This document shows, piece after piece, positions 1 to 9,897 of a stretch of 64,000 nt of DNA. The DNA is taken from positions 1-64,000 of the forward strand of contig JABDGS010000007.1 of the NCBI GenBank assembly GCA_013285915.1. Direction: 5' to 3'. The notes under the pieces were generated by a model. That model was not told the DNA's origin, searched no databases, and was given only the letters and a program-made list of their open reading frames with translations. A program made the position numbers and the translations under genes. The DNA is from Bacteroidota bacterium. GTDB taxonomy: Bacteria > Bacteroidota > Bacteroidia > Chitinophagales > Chitinophagaceae. Position 1 is the stretch's first letter. Each line of letters starts with the position of its first letter.

Positions 1-1
1 C

Positions 2-364
2 AACCCTCAGGGCGTTACTGTTCTGCACGATATTAGTACAGGTACAACCTGTTTATTAATCTCGCTTGTTTTTTTAATGAGCATTTGCAGCGCTATGGTA
101 TATGGGCCAATGGGTGCCTTTATGCTTGAGCTTTTTCCTACAAACATTCGTTATACAAGTATGGGTTTTAGCTACAATATTGGTAACGGCGTATTTGGCG
201 GCTCTACCGCATTTGTAACCGAGTTTTTAAAAAGGAGCCTTGTGGTTGGGGTTGCTTTTGCACCCTTTATCGGGTTAATTTACCCCTTATCGCTTATTGT
301 TATCGCAATATGCATTAATGCTGCCTTTGTGCCTGAAACCTATAAAAGAAGCCTTGAGCAGTAG
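2..364 (+). CDS. MFS transporter, C-terminal fragment (starts upstream of window)
   Basis: Frame 2 is open from base 2; hydrophobic TM helices and an MFS-like 'ELFPTNIRYTSMGFSYNIGN' segment. Confidence 0.8.
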   Translation, partial: NPQGVTVLHDISTGTTCLLISLVFLMSICSAMVYGPMGAFMLELFPTNIRYTSMGFSYNIGNGVFGGSTAFVTEFLKRSLVVGVAFAPFIGLIYPLSLIVIAICINAAFVPETYKRSLEQ

Positions 365-442
365 GCACTTTACAGTATAATTGCTTACCGCCTGTCGTGA
401 AAAACCGGCAGTTCATCCGGCCATATATGCAGTTAACGCCTT

Positions 443-1588
443 ATGCTGTACCCGTTTTTGCAAAACACTAATTTTGATAGTTTAAACAACAGGGTGACTG
501 AAAATATTAAACATACTGATGCCCTTTTATTACAAACGCAGCTTGTGGGGCATGAGTTTAAAAAAGCAGGTTTTCTGCAAAAACGCTGGGTGTACCATAC
601 CATATTTTGGCTGGTGTACAACGCTTTTATGCTTACGGTAATTTTTTCTTATAAAACTTACGACACCATTTATTATTTTGAGTTTATCTCCCTTATTCCT
701 TTACAGCTTATTATTGCCTATTACAACCTTTACCAGTTAGTGCCACGTTTTTTACTTAAAAAAAAGTACACTGCATATATAACGGCATTACTTGTTTCTG
801 TAACGTTAACCTCTGTCTTAAATATTTTATTGCGTGGTTTTTATTTTCATTTAGATTCAAAATATTTTGCCAACTCATCCCACTTCACACTTTATAATGT
901 TGGTATACAACTGATGGATAATTTTTTTGTTGTAAGCCTTACTACAAGCCTTAAATTTTTAAAAAACTGGATGTTTAGCCAGCAGCAGTTAAAAGAAATA
1001 GAAAAACAATACCTAACCGCCGAGCTTAATTTTTTAAAGCTGCAGATACAGCCGCACTTTTTCTTTAATACGCTCAATAACCTGTACAGCCTAACACTTA
1101 AAAAATCTGACGAAGCGCCGGAAGTCGTATTAAAATTGTCTGACCTGATGAATTATATGCTTTATGAATCTAATACAGCCGGTGTACCATTGGAAAAAGA
1201 AATAATGCACTTACAGAGTTATCTTGACCTTGAACGGCTTCGTTTTGGAAAGCGCCTTAGCTTTTCGTTTAATATTGAAGGGCAAACTGAGCAGGCTATT
1301 ATTCCCCCCATGATATTAATTCCTTTTATTGAAAATAGTTTTAAACATGGGGCACGTAACAGCATAGACCAGGTGCGGATTGACATTAGTATAAAAGTTA
1401 AGGATGGGTATATACTTTTTGACGTAAAAAACCCGGTACCAAAAATAAAAGCGACTGCCGAAAGCACCGGTATTGGGCTTAAAAATGTAAAACGGAGATT
1501 AGACCTTTTATACGGTAGCAACTATGTTTTGAATTTGCGTGAAACAGAAAACGAATATGTTGTTTTTTTAAAAATACCGGTATGCTAA
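443..1588 (+). CDS. LytS/YehU-family sensor histidine kinase
   Basis: N-terminal TM helices; His-kinase motif 'LKLQIQPHFFFNTLNNLYSL'; C-terminal HATPase 'PFIENSFKHG...GIGLKNVKRRL'. Confidence 0.93.
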   Translation: MLYPFLQNTNFDSLNNRVTENIKHTDALLLQTQLVGHEFKKAGFLQKRWVYHTIFWLVYNAFMLTVIFSYKTYDTIYYFEFISLIPLQLIIAYYNLYQLVPRFLLKKKYTAYITALLVSVTLTSVLNILLRGFYFHLDSKYFANSSHFTLYNVGIQLMDNFFVVSLTTSLKFLKNWMFSQQQLKEIEKQYLTAELNFLKLQIQPHFFFNTLNNLYSLTLKKSDEAPEVVLKLSDLMNYMLYESNTAGVPLEKEIMHLQSYLDLERLRFGKRLSFSFNIEGQTEQAIIPPMILIPFIENSFKHGARNSIDQVRIDISIKVKDGYILFDVKNPVPKIKATAESTGIGLKNVKRRLDLLYGSNYVLNLRETENEYVVFLKIPVC

Positions 1589-2289
1589 AACCCTTACGGT
1601 GCCTTGTTGTAGATGATGAGCCGCTTGCAGTGGAGGTTATTGAAAATTACCTGCACCGCCTTGACAATATAGATGTTATGCGGCGTGAAAATGCGGTTGA
1701 AGCTTTTCAACTATTGCAGCAGGAAAAATTTGACGTTGTATTTCTTGATATTGAAATGCCGGTATTAAACGGCCTTGATTTTTTGAGGAGTATAAAGGAT
1801 GCACCTGCAATTATTATAACAACGGCATACCGCCACTATGCTGTTGAAAGCTTTGAATTTGAAGTGCTGGATTATTTACTGAAGCCTGTTTCTTTTCCAA
1901 GGTTTATGAAGTCATTTGAAAGGGCGCTAAAGTTCAGGCAGGGCATTAAAGAAGTTGATAAATCAGCACCGGCAAAAGAGGATGATTATTTGTTTTTAAA
2001 AGCCGAACGAAAGTTTATTAAAGTACTGGTACGGGATATTTTATACATTGAAAGCCTTAAGGACTACATAAAAGTTAAAACAAAAACACAAACGCTCGTG
2101 TCTTATCAGTCCCTCACCGCTATTACTGAAAAATTGCCGGCAGATAAATTTATGCGTATACACCGGTCGTTTACAGTGGGCATTGATAAGGTAAACAGCA
2201 TTGATGGCAATTGTGTTGAAATAGAAGGCGAGCTTATACCCATATCCCGCGAAAACCGGCAGGAAGTGCTTAAAAGAATTTGCAAATAA
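1582..2289 (+). CDS. LytTR-family response regulator
   Basis: Receiver domain 'VVDDEPLA...FLDIEMP' plus C-terminal LytTR DNA-binding domain ('YIESLKDYIKVKT...FMRIHRSFTV'). Overlaps the kinase by 7 nt. Confidence 0.95.
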   Translation: MLKPLRCLVVDDEPLAVEVIENYLHRLDNIDVMRRENAVEAFQLLQQEKFDVVFLDIEMPVLNGLDFLRSIKDAPAIIITTAYRHYAVESFEFEVLDYLLKPVSFPRFMKSFERALKFRQGIKEVDKSAPAKEDDYLFLKAERKFIKVLVRDILYIESLKDYIKVKTKTQTLVSYQSLTAITEKLPADKFMRIHRSFTVGIDKVNSIDGNCVEIEGELIPISRENRQEVLKRICK

Positions 2290-2320
2290 GTGGCAACAAT
2301 ACTCTGTTATACCTGTATTG

Positions 2321-2468
2321 CTTTGTACCCATCTTCGTGAACTTTGTTTTTCTTCAACTCTGTGCCTTTGCGTTAAAACTCTTCAATAATATCTTCAAAC
2401 TTTCTGTCCTTCTGCCTTACGCCTTAAACCTTCCCCCTTTTTAAACTTCAAACCGGAAACTTCAAACT
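2321..2468. repeat. Composite short-period repeat tract (8-bp units, then two 7-bp unit families)
   Basis: 2333-2372: CTTCGTGA|ACTTTGTT|TTTCTTCA|ACTCTGTG|CCTTTGCG. 2412-2439: CTGCCTT|ACGCCTT|AAACCTT|CCCCCTT. 2441-2468: TTAAACT|TCAAACC|GGAAACT|TCAAACT. Confidence 0.7.
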
Positions 2469-2472
2469 TCTT

Positions 2473-2521
2473 ACAGTTCGTCGTTAAAATATTACAGTTA
2501 AGCGAATATTACACGGTTAAG
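2473..2521 (+). promoter_or_regulatory. Three putative LytTR-type direct repeats upstream of the outer-membrane receptor gene
   Basis: ACAGTTCGT (2473-2481), ACAGTTAAG (2494-2502), ACGGTTAAG (2513-2521). Start-to-start spacing is 21 and 19 bp; compare the LytTR consensus [TA][AC][CA]GTTN[AG][TG]. Confidence 0.6.
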
Positions 2522-2582
2522 CGAAAACTGCCCATGCATCTTTTTAGGGCACGTTATTTTTAATTTGGCCAAACAAAAGTTT

Positions 2583-5018
2583 ATGAAGAGCAGTTTTTTG
2601 CTTGTTTGCCTGTTTGCAATGGCAACGGGCACGTTTGCGCAGGTTTCAGGCGTTGTTAAAGATGATAAAGGTAAACCGCTACCAGGCGTTACAATATCAT
2701 TAAACAGAAGCAGGGATTCTGCGATAGTGAAGTTAAACGTTACAGATGCAGGGGGTAACTACATGTTTAACAATCTGAACGAGGGTAATTACTTTATCAG
2801 CTTGTCGTGTATGGGGTATGCCGCAATCAATTCAAAGCCTTTCGCCGTTAATGCCGGCATGCAATTACGGGTACCCGGACTTATTATGACTGCGACCCTT
2901 GCTGACCTTAAAACGGTTGTTGTAACAGACCGCAAACCAATGATTGAAGTAAAAAGCGACCGCACAATTTTTAATGTTGAAAACAGCATAAATGCCGCCG
3001 GGCAAACCGCCCTGGAGTTATTGCGTAAATCGCCGGGCGTGGTAATTGATAAAGATGATAACATTAATTTAAACGGAAAAAACGGGGTGCAGATTTTTAT
3101 TGATGGCCGCCCGACACCGCTTACAGATAAGGATCTTTCCGATTACCTCAAGTCGCTGCAGTCGGCAGATATCGAAGCGATCGAAATTATTTCAAACCCA
3201 TCAGCAAAATATGAGGCAGCAGGCAACGGGGGCATCATCAATATCAGGCTCAAGAAAAATAAAACGTTTGGCAGCAACGGTTCAGTTACAACAGGGTATA
3301 ATATTAGTAATTTTTCAAAATACAATGGAGGAATCGTTTTTAATCACCGCAACCAGAGTCTGAATTTATTTGGCAATTATACCTATAGCAACATCACAGC
3401 TCCCGGGCATTTTGACCAGAGGCGGGAGGAATTGGATTCTTTGTTCGACCAGCATTCGATAATTCCAAGACATACCATCGCCAATAATTTTAAAACTGGC
3501 CTGGATTATTTTATTGATAAAAAAAGCACTGTTGGCATAATTATAAATGGCGCCCTTACGAAATATTTTACCAATACCAGCAGCAATACGCTGATTTCTT
3601 ATGTGCCAACAAACACACCTGAACGATTATTGGTTGCCAATAATACCCTTAACGCAATACGAAACAACATAAATATTAATACAAATTATCACTATGCCCG
3701 TGCTGATGGCAGCGAATTAAGCCTTGACGCAGACTACGGTAATTATAAGTTTAATACAGAACAATTACAGCCTAATGTTTACTATGATCCATCCGGGAAA
3801 ACGTTGTTATACAGCGACAAGTTTGATATATTATCACCAACAGGCATTAATATTTACAGTTTTAAAACCGACTTCGTGCAGCCCTTAAAAAAGGGGCGAC
3901 TGGACATAGGTATAAAACTATCTTATGTAAAAAGCGATAATGATTTTCAACAGTACCGCGTACTGTCTTCGGTTAAAATTTTTGATACGCTAAACAGCAG
4001 CGCTTTCAATTACCGGGAAAATATCAACGCGGGATATTTTAATTACAACAGGCAGTTTAAGTCCTGGGTCATACAGGCTGGGCTTCGTATAGAAAATACC
4101 ATTATTAACGGTTTTTCCAACGGCTATAAACCGGTTAATAATAATTATCTCGTGTACGATTCATCATTCAAAAGAAATTATACTGATTTGTTTCCCGGCA
4201 TGTCTGTTACTTATAATAAAGACCCGCTGAAACAATGGGTTCTATCATACAGCCGCCGTATTGATCGACCCGCTTATCGTGATTTAAACCCTTTTGAATT
4301 TAAGCTTGATGAATATACTTTTCAAAAAGGCAATACAGGGTTACGGCCGCAATATACCAACAGCACCGGTCTCACCTATATATACAAATATAACCTTGTT
4401 ATAACGCTTAATTACAGCCATATCCAGGATGTGTTTACTCAGTTGATTGATACAACGGGCGGTTCAAAGGCATTCCTTATCAAACAAAATCTTGCCACGC
4501 AGGATATTACAAGCCTCAACATAAGTTACCCTGTTCAATATAAATGGTATGGACTTCATTTTAACCTCAATTCATTTTATACTATCTACAAGGCCGATTT
4601 TGGGCCGGGTAGAACAATTAATCTTGACGTATATGCTTTTACCTTTTTTCACCAGCAAACTTTTAATTTAGGTAAAGGTATAACGGCGGAAGTTTCAGGA
4701 TATTATAATTCCCCATCAATACAGCAGGGTACTTTTAAAACTAAAGCTGTATGGACCCTGGACGCAGGTATGCAAAAAAATGTACTGGATAAAAACGGTA
4801 CGGTTAAAATATCTGTGAGTGATATTTTCCGCACTATAAGGTATTTATCAGTCAGCAATTTCGCCGGTCAGGTCGTGCATACATCAGCCAGGGCAGACAC
4901 AAGACAACTACGATTATTTTTCACTTACCGCTTTGGCAACAAGCAGGTGAAGGCAGCAAGGCAACATGCCAGTGGCGCCGAAGAAGAGAGTAGCCGCGTT
5001 GGTGCAAAAAGCAATTAG
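2583..5018 (+). CDS. Outer-membrane beta-barrel (TonB-dependent receptor-like) protein with N-terminal carboxypeptidase-regulatory-like domain
   Basis: Signal peptide 'MKSSFLLVCLFAMATGTFAQ', 'SGVVKDDKGKPLPGVTISL' CarboxypepD_reg-like domain, plug domain and long beta-barrel. The ATG at 2583 is preferred over the TTG at 2565. Confidence 0.9.
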   Translation: MKSSFLLVCLFAMATGTFAQVSGVVKDDKGKPLPGVTISLNRSRDSAIVKLNVTDAGGNYMFNNLNEGNYFISLSCMGYAAINSKPFAVNAGMQLRVPGLIMTATLADLKTVVVTDRKPMIEVKSDRTIFNVENSINAAGQTALELLRKSPGVVIDKDDNINLNGKNGVQIFIDGRPTPLTDKDLSDYLKSLQSADIEAIEIISNPSAKYEAAGNGGIINIRLKKNKTFGSNGSVTTGYNISNFSKYNGGIVFNHRNQSLNLFGNYTYSNITAPGHFDQRREELDSLFDQHSIIPRHTIANNFKTGLDYFIDKKSTVGIIINGALTKYFTNTSSNTLISYVPTNTPERLLVANNTLNAIRNNININTNYHYARADGSELSLDADYGNYKFNTEQLQPNVYYDPSGKTLLYSDKFDILSPTGINIYSFKTDFVQPLKKGRLDIGIKLSYVKSDNDFQQYRVLSSVKIFDTLNSSAFNYRENINAGYFNYNRQFKSWVIQAGLRIENTIINGFSNGYKPVNNNYLVYDSSFKRNYTDLFPGMSVTYNKDPLKQWVLSYSRRIDRPAYRDLNPFEFKLDEYTFQKGNTGLRPQYTNSTGLTYIYKYNLVITLNYSHIQDVFTQLIDTTGGSKAFLIKQNLATQDITSLNISYPVQYKWYGLHFNLNSFYTIYKADFGPGRTINLDVYAFTFFHQQTFNLGKGITAEVSGYYNSPSIQQGTFKTKAVWTLDAGMQKNVLDKNGTVKISVSDIFRTIRYLSVSNFAGQVVHTSARADTRQLRLFFTYRFGNKQVKAARQHASGAEEESSRVGAKSN

Positions 5019-5090
5019 TTGCCCGTAAATTTTTTCTCTTATGTGTGTTGTATAACGTACCTTATCTAAACACCGGTTTTGGATCTTTCA

Positions 5091-5124
5091 AAAAAAAATA
5101 CGGGCGAAAGCCCGTATTCATTTT
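5091..5124. terminator. Bidirectional hairpin terminator between convergent genes
   Basis: AATACGGGC-GAAA-GCCCGTATT (5097-5118), flanked by an A-tract on the left and TTTTAT on the right. Confidence 0.85.
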
Positions 5125-5141
5125 ATATAAGATGAATCAAT

Positions 5142-5984
5142 TTATTTTTTGCTTCTCTGCACCAACGGGTAATGGTCTATAGTTTCAAAAACATTACGCG
5201 GGTCTTGCTTAAGCACAGTTAGAAATTTTGTTAGTGAGTCTATATATTGCGGCTTTTCAAACATGCGGTCATGCGCCAGTATTACAACACTATTGCCTTC
5301 GTTGGTTAAGTCATTATCAAAGCTGTCGTTTATCTGTTTAATTAAGGCATCTACGCCTTGTACCGGTACTGAGCCAACATGGGGCTTATTTACAAACTGC
5401 CATTCAATATCCCAGCCAATAACATTGTAACCCAGGGAATCTAATATTTTACAAACCGGCATGGTTGATTTTGGGCCTTTCATTTCACCCTTACCCACCC
5501 ATGACGTATTGCCCGGCAGGCGTATTATCTTTACAGGCACTTCCAGCTCTTTCTCATTTCTTAAAAAATCATTCACTGCACTATCGGGGTGAGCATAGAA
5601 CTGTTTGTACTTATTATAAGCATGCGAATAGCTGTGATTGGCAATTAAAAACTGGGGGTAACTTACACGCAGGCTGTCAACGATCCTCTTTTTAGCTGGT
5701 GTGTTGGCGTTAAAACCTACCACAAAAAAAGTAGCTTTTACGCCCTGCTGTCGAAATATCCTTTTACAAATATTTGTACCGGGGGGTTGGGGGGCATCAT
5801 CCCAGGTTAAAAAGATATATCTTTTAGCGCTGTCATATTTTATAAGCGTACCCGGCACTGCTTTTGGGGCTGCGGCTAAAGAATCAGCAGCCGTTTTATC
5901 GCTGTTTCCTGAATTTCCTTTGCACCCTGTAAACAAAATAAAGCCTGTGAGGCATGCTAAAAAAACATGTGATAGTGTTTTCAT
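5142..5984 (-). CDS. Polysaccharide deacetylase (NodB-like) lipoprotein
   Basis: Lipobox-like 'FILFTGCKG'; NodB motif 'LTWDDAP' and 'NHSYSH'. Confidence 0.85.
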   Translation of the reverse strand: MKTLSHVFLACLTGFILFTGCKGNSGNSDKTAADSLAAAPKAVPGTLIKYDSAKRYIFLTWDDAPQPPGTNICKRIFRQQGVKATFFVVGFNANTPAKKRIVDSLRVSYPQFLIANHSYSHAYNKYKQFYAHPDSAVNDFLRNEKELEVPVKIIRLPGNTSWVGKGEMKGPKSTMPVCKILDSLGYNVIGWDIEWQFVNKPHVGSVPVQGVDALIKQINDSFDNDLTNEGNSVVILAHDRMFEKPQYIDSLTKFLTVLKQDPRNVFETIDHYPLVQRSKK

Positions 5985-6132
5985 TTTCCCGTGTTGTTTT
6001 TGAAGATTTTAAATTGTTAGCGAACAATTTTCAAGCCACAAAGGTACTGGTTTAAGCATTTATATATAAAAACGCCGTATTTATGTTATTCACATAGCTG
6101 CTTTTCATATATAGTGAAAGAGATGGTTACAT

Positions 6133-7302
6133 TTGCCGGGAAATGAGGTTTACATGATGCCAGCAAAAGCCAACCCGGCGGCGATTAATGTTTTATGTCT
6201 TGTATCGTATAATTTTTTGCCTGCTAAAATGGGTGGTCAAAAAGGCATTGCATCATTTTACACTTTTTTTTGCAAGTGGGTAAATATTATTTGTGTAACA
6301 ACTAAAAGCAATGACCCAAAAGCCGCTGACTACGAAGTGTTGAATATTCTGTCCAATTCACAAGTGCGTTACATAAATATATTTTACTTTTTTACCCTTC
6401 GCAAAATCATCAGGCAAAAGAACATTACCCACCTGCAAATTGAACATCCCTATTATGGTTGGCTGGCCTTGCTGTTAAAAAGGTTTTGCGGTGTTAAGCT
6501 TATACTGCACAGTCACAATATTGAAGGCGAGCGCTTTAAAAGTATGGGTAAATGGTGGGCTGGTATAATGTTAGCTTATGAGAAAAAAATACACCAAAAA
6601 GCCGATCATGTTTTTTTTGTTACTGAGGAAGACAGGCAATATTCCATCAATAATTTTAAAGTGGATGCATCCAAATGCCTTGCCACACCTTATGGAATTG
6701 AATGGCAGCAACCACCCACAGAAGAGGAGAGAAGCAGGGCTAAGAAACTTATACGAACGCAGTATAAGATTATGCCAAATGAAACAATATTGTTTTTAAA
6801 CGGCTCATTTAACTATAAGCCTAATTTAGACGCGCTGCTTTTTGTTGCTGAAAAACTTAACCCCTTAATGGCGGCAAACAGCGGGTTTAATTATAAGATA
6901 CTTATTTGCGGTAAAGGCATTCCGGCTGAAATCGCAGGTAAAGCCTACCCCAACGTGCATATTGCCGGCTTTGTAGATGATATAACGGTGTACTTTAAAG
7001 CCTCAGATATATTTTTAAACCCGCTTAGCAGCGGCGGCGGTATAAAAACAAAACTTGTGGAGGCCCTTGGGTATAATTTATCTGTAGTCTCACTGCGTGA
7101 CGGCGCTATAGGCATACCATTGGGTGTAACTGGTGATAAACTGGTTATAATAAGGGATGATAATGATGTGCAGGCATTTGCAAACGCCGTAATTGCTTTG
7201 CAGGGCAAAAACTCAACCATACCAGCCAGCTATTTCGCTTATTTTTATTGGGGCGATATAACTAAAAAAGCTGCTGAGTTTATCGGCGCCAGCCTTACCT
7301 GA
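6133..7302 (+). CDS. GT4-type glycosyltransferase
   Basis: 'LHSHNIEGERFKSMGKWW', 'ATPYGIE', 'FVDDITVYFKASDIFLNPLSSGGGIKTKLVEAL'. A start at the MMPAK Met is possible. Confidence 0.85.
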   Translation: MPGNEVYMMPAKANPAAINVLCLVSYNFLPAKMGGQKGIASFYTFFCKWVNIICVTTKSNDPKAADYEVLNILSNSQVRYINIFYFFTLRKIIRQKNITHLQIEHPYYGWLALLLKRFCGVKLILHSHNIEGERFKSMGKWWAGIMLAYEKKIHQKADHVFFVTEEDRQYSINNFKVDASKCLATPYGIEWQQPPTEEERSRAKKLIRTQYKIMPNETILFLNGSFNYKPNLDALLFVAEKLNPLMAANSGFNYKILICGKGIPAEIAGKAYPNVHIAGFVDDITVYFKASDIFLNPLSSGGGIKTKLVEALGYNLSVVSLRDGAIGIPLGVTGDKLVIIRDDNDVQAFANAVIALQGKNSTIPASYFAYFYWGDITKKAAEFIGASLT

Positions 7303-8179
7303 TAATTTTGCCGGACAGAATATAAACCAGCCATTTAACAGCATTGCGGCAATACTCCTTGGTTAAGTAAATAAGGCAAAACATATAATAATACAACCCT
7401 TTGCCACACCTCTCGCGCATTATTTCAAGTTCTGCCCGCCTCATCGTTTTTAAAAGCTGTAGTTGCCGTTTTTTATTACTGCTGCCCCTGTTAATGTGTA
7501 CAATGCTGGTTTCACTGAAAAAATAACATGTAAAACCAGCCTTTTTTACCTGGTAACACCAAAGCTGGTCTTCTCCATACATAAAAAAGCGTTCGTCTAG
7601 TTTATTGCCTGGCAACCTTGAAAGGATAGCCTTTGGAAACATAAAAAAAGCGCCGTTTAGCCAGTCGCATTCCGTATCAAAATCACCTTTAAAATATTTG
7701 CCCAGCATTAGCTGCGCCCTTTTTTTGTAGGGCATCATTAAGGGAATAAAGCGCAACAGGTCAAGCAATTCCCAGCCAATACCCCTGAATTTGCGCGCTG
7801 TATATTGCACACCACCAGAGGGGTAGAACATTTTAACACCTATAACCCCTGTATTCGTCTGCGCCGCTAATTTTTTAGTGCACTTGCTTATTGCATCCTC
7901 TGTTAACCATGTATCGTTATTAAGCAATAGAATAACATCACCCTTTGCGTGCTGTATGCCAAGGTTGTTGCCTTTGGCAAAGCCGCCGTTTTCGCTATTC
8001 TTAACTAAAACAACATTGGGGAATTTTTGAAAAAAAAGCGAGGCATCGCATTCGGCTGAATGGTTATCAACCAAAACAATTTCATACTCAATCCCTTTCG
8101 TAAACTTTATTATACTTTCAATACAATTACATGTTAGCTGAAAAGCATTATAATTGATGATGATTATAGAAACTAACAT
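7295..8179 (-). CDS. Family 2 glycosyltransferase (rhamnosyltransferase-like)
   Basis: 'VSIIIINYN', 'VDNHSAE', 'GGFAKGNNLGI', 'LLLNNDT', 'DWLNGAFFMFPKA'. Confidence 0.9.
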   Translation of the reverse strand: MLVSIIIINYNAFQLTCNCIESIIKFTKGIEYEIVLVDNHSAECDASLFFQKFPNVVLVKNSENGGFAKGNNLGIQHAKGDVILLLNNDTWLTEDAISKCTKKLAAQTNTGVIGVKMFYPSGGVQYTARKFRGIGWELLDLLRFIPLMMPYKKRAQLMLGKYFKGDFDTECDWLNGAFFMFPKAILSRLPGNKLDERFFMYGEDQLWCYQVKKAGFTCYFFSETSIVHINRGSSNKKRQLQLLKTMRRAELEIMRERCGKGLYYYMFCLIYLTKEYCRNAVKWLVYILSGKIIR

Positions 8180-8219
8180 GTGAATTATTGATCTTGATTA
8201 AACCTGTACAGTTTATCAC

Positions 8220-9074
8220 TTATTTTAAATACTTTCCCAATTTATTATTTTTATAATCTCGCCAAGCTCTTATTATATACTTAACAAGCGCATACCGGTG
8301 ATTGCAATATAAAAAGTTATTTTTTATACTTGTATATATTGCCTTTTTAAAATACTTAATATCTGCACTAAACTCATTCTTATATGCCTTCTTCACAAGC
8401 AAAAAATTTCTAAGCATATAATATATCCTTAAAGGGGAATGAAATACCCGTTCAGTTATTTTTAGTGTCAAGAGCGATCGGTAATATTTTATTTCGCCTA
8501 AGTTGTGGGTAAGATAAATATTATTAACCTTAACCACCCGGAAGCCCATTTTTATTGCGCGAAAACAATATTCAATATCCACAAAATCAATAAAATAATC
8601 CTCCTTAAAACAACCAATAGTTTCAGCGACAGAAACATTTATTATACTGCCCGATGTAATAAGATGGTTAACGTATATTAAAAAACAATCATCAACTGCA
8701 ACCACTTTTTTTTGGTAATCAATTCCAAATACCGCTATTGTTGTATCATCACTTTTGCTCTCAAAACAGTTTTTGTACGAATTGAAAAAGCCGTCCTCAA
8801 AATATGAATCCTGGTCCATTGTAAGCAACCAATTATAGCCATCGTTTTTTGAGTAGTTTATAGCCTCATTTAGTCTCGTCGCAATTCCTGCATTCTTTCC
8901 GTCATTAAAATATTTAATCTTGGGTATTTTTTTGAGTGCAGTAACCAAGGCTGGCATGCTTGTTTCTGTGTTATCAAACACATAAAGAACATTAACATAG
9001 GAAAGCCAGGAATGTATATTTAATATAACTTGTTCGGTGGGATGATAAATAATAATCGTACTCGCCAACTTCAT
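8220..9074 (-). CDS. Family 2 glycosyltransferase
   Basis: 'GIATRLNEAINYSKNDGYNWLLTMDQDSYFE' and 'DFVDIEYCFRAIKMGF'. Confidence 0.85.
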   Translation of the reverse strand: MKLASTIIIYHPTEQVILNIHSWLSYVNVLYVFDNTETSMPALVTALKKIPKIKYFNDGKNAGIATRLNEAINYSKNDGYNWLLTMDQDSYFEDGFFNSYKNCFESKSDDTTIAVFGIDYQKKVVAVDDCFLIYVNHLITSGSIINVSVAETIGCFKEDYFIDFVDIEYCFRAIKMGFRVVKVNNIYLTHNLGEIKYYRSLLTLKITERVFHSPLRIYYMLRNFLLVKKAYKNEFSADIKYFKKAIYTSIKNNFLYCNHRYALVKYIIRAWRDYKNNKLGKYLK

Positions 9075-9127
9075 AAAGTAAATAGCGTAAGCGGCAAAAA
9101 TATATGAATAACATGAGATTATATTTA

Positions 9128-9135
9128 TATTTTTG
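9128..9135 (+). promoter_or_regulatory. TAnnTTTG-type -7 promoter element (TATTTTTG), 5 nt upstream of the ATG
   Basis: TATTTTTGCCCGGATG. Matches the Bacteroidota -7 consensus TAnnTTTG. Confidence 0.5.
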
Positions 9136-9140
9136 CCCGG

Positions 9141-9893
9141 ATGACTATTGCTGATAAACTAGTTACTTTTATATCCTATTTACGCCAGAAAGAGAAGAGA
9201 CGGCTTATTTCGGCGGCACGTTCGTTAAGAAATAAAAAAGGCCTGGAAATTGGCGGCCCCAGTGCTTTTTTCAGTGTTAAAGGCGGTATGCCGGTTTACC
9301 TTTATGCATCTGCGGTTGATGGTGTTAATTTTAGCACTGATACAATTTGGGAAGGCTCCATAACCAGGGGCAATAATTACATTTACTATAAAGGCAAAAA
9401 AGGATTTCAATATATTGACGAAGCCACAGATCTGTTTGAAATTGAAAATTCCAGTTATGACTTTGTGCTATCATGCCACAGCTTAGAGCATGTCGCAAAC
9501 CCAATAAAGGCCTTATACGAGTGGAAGAGGGTTTTGAAAAATGATGGACAATTGATACTGGTTTTGCCTGATAAAGAAAAAACATTTGACCATAACAGGC
9601 CAATAACTGCAATTGAGCATTTGATTGATGATTATAATAATAACATAGGTGAGGGAGATGCAACACACTTTAAAGAAATTATTGAGATGCATGATTTGAG
9701 TTTCGACAAGCTTTTAATAAGCCAAGAAGATTTCACCACAAGGTTGTATAATAATTTATCTGAAAGAAGCGCGCACCACCACGTATTTAATTTGCAGCTT
9801 ATTAATAAGATGTTGTCGTATTGCGGGTTTACAGTGTATTATCAACAAAAAATGGCGCCGTTTCATTTAATATCGATAGCAGGTAAAAATTAA
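9141..9893 (+). CDS. Class I SAM-dependent methyltransferase
   Basis: 'LEIGGPSAFF', 'YDFVLSCHSLEHVANPIKALYEWKRVLKNDGQLILVLPD'. Confidence 0.85.
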   Translation: MTIADKLVTFISYLRQKEKRRLISAARSLRNKKGLEIGGPSAFFSVKGGMPVYLYASAVDGVNFSTDTIWEGSITRGNNYIYYKGKKGFQYIDEATDLFEIENSSYDFVLSCHSLEHVANPIKALYEWKRVLKNDGQLILVLPDKEKTFDHNRPITAIEHLIDDYNNNIGEGDATHFKEIIEMHDLSFDKLLISQEDFTTRLYNNLSERSAHHHVFNLQLINKMLSYCGFTVYYQQKMAPFHLISIAGKN

Positions 9894-9897
9894 GTTT

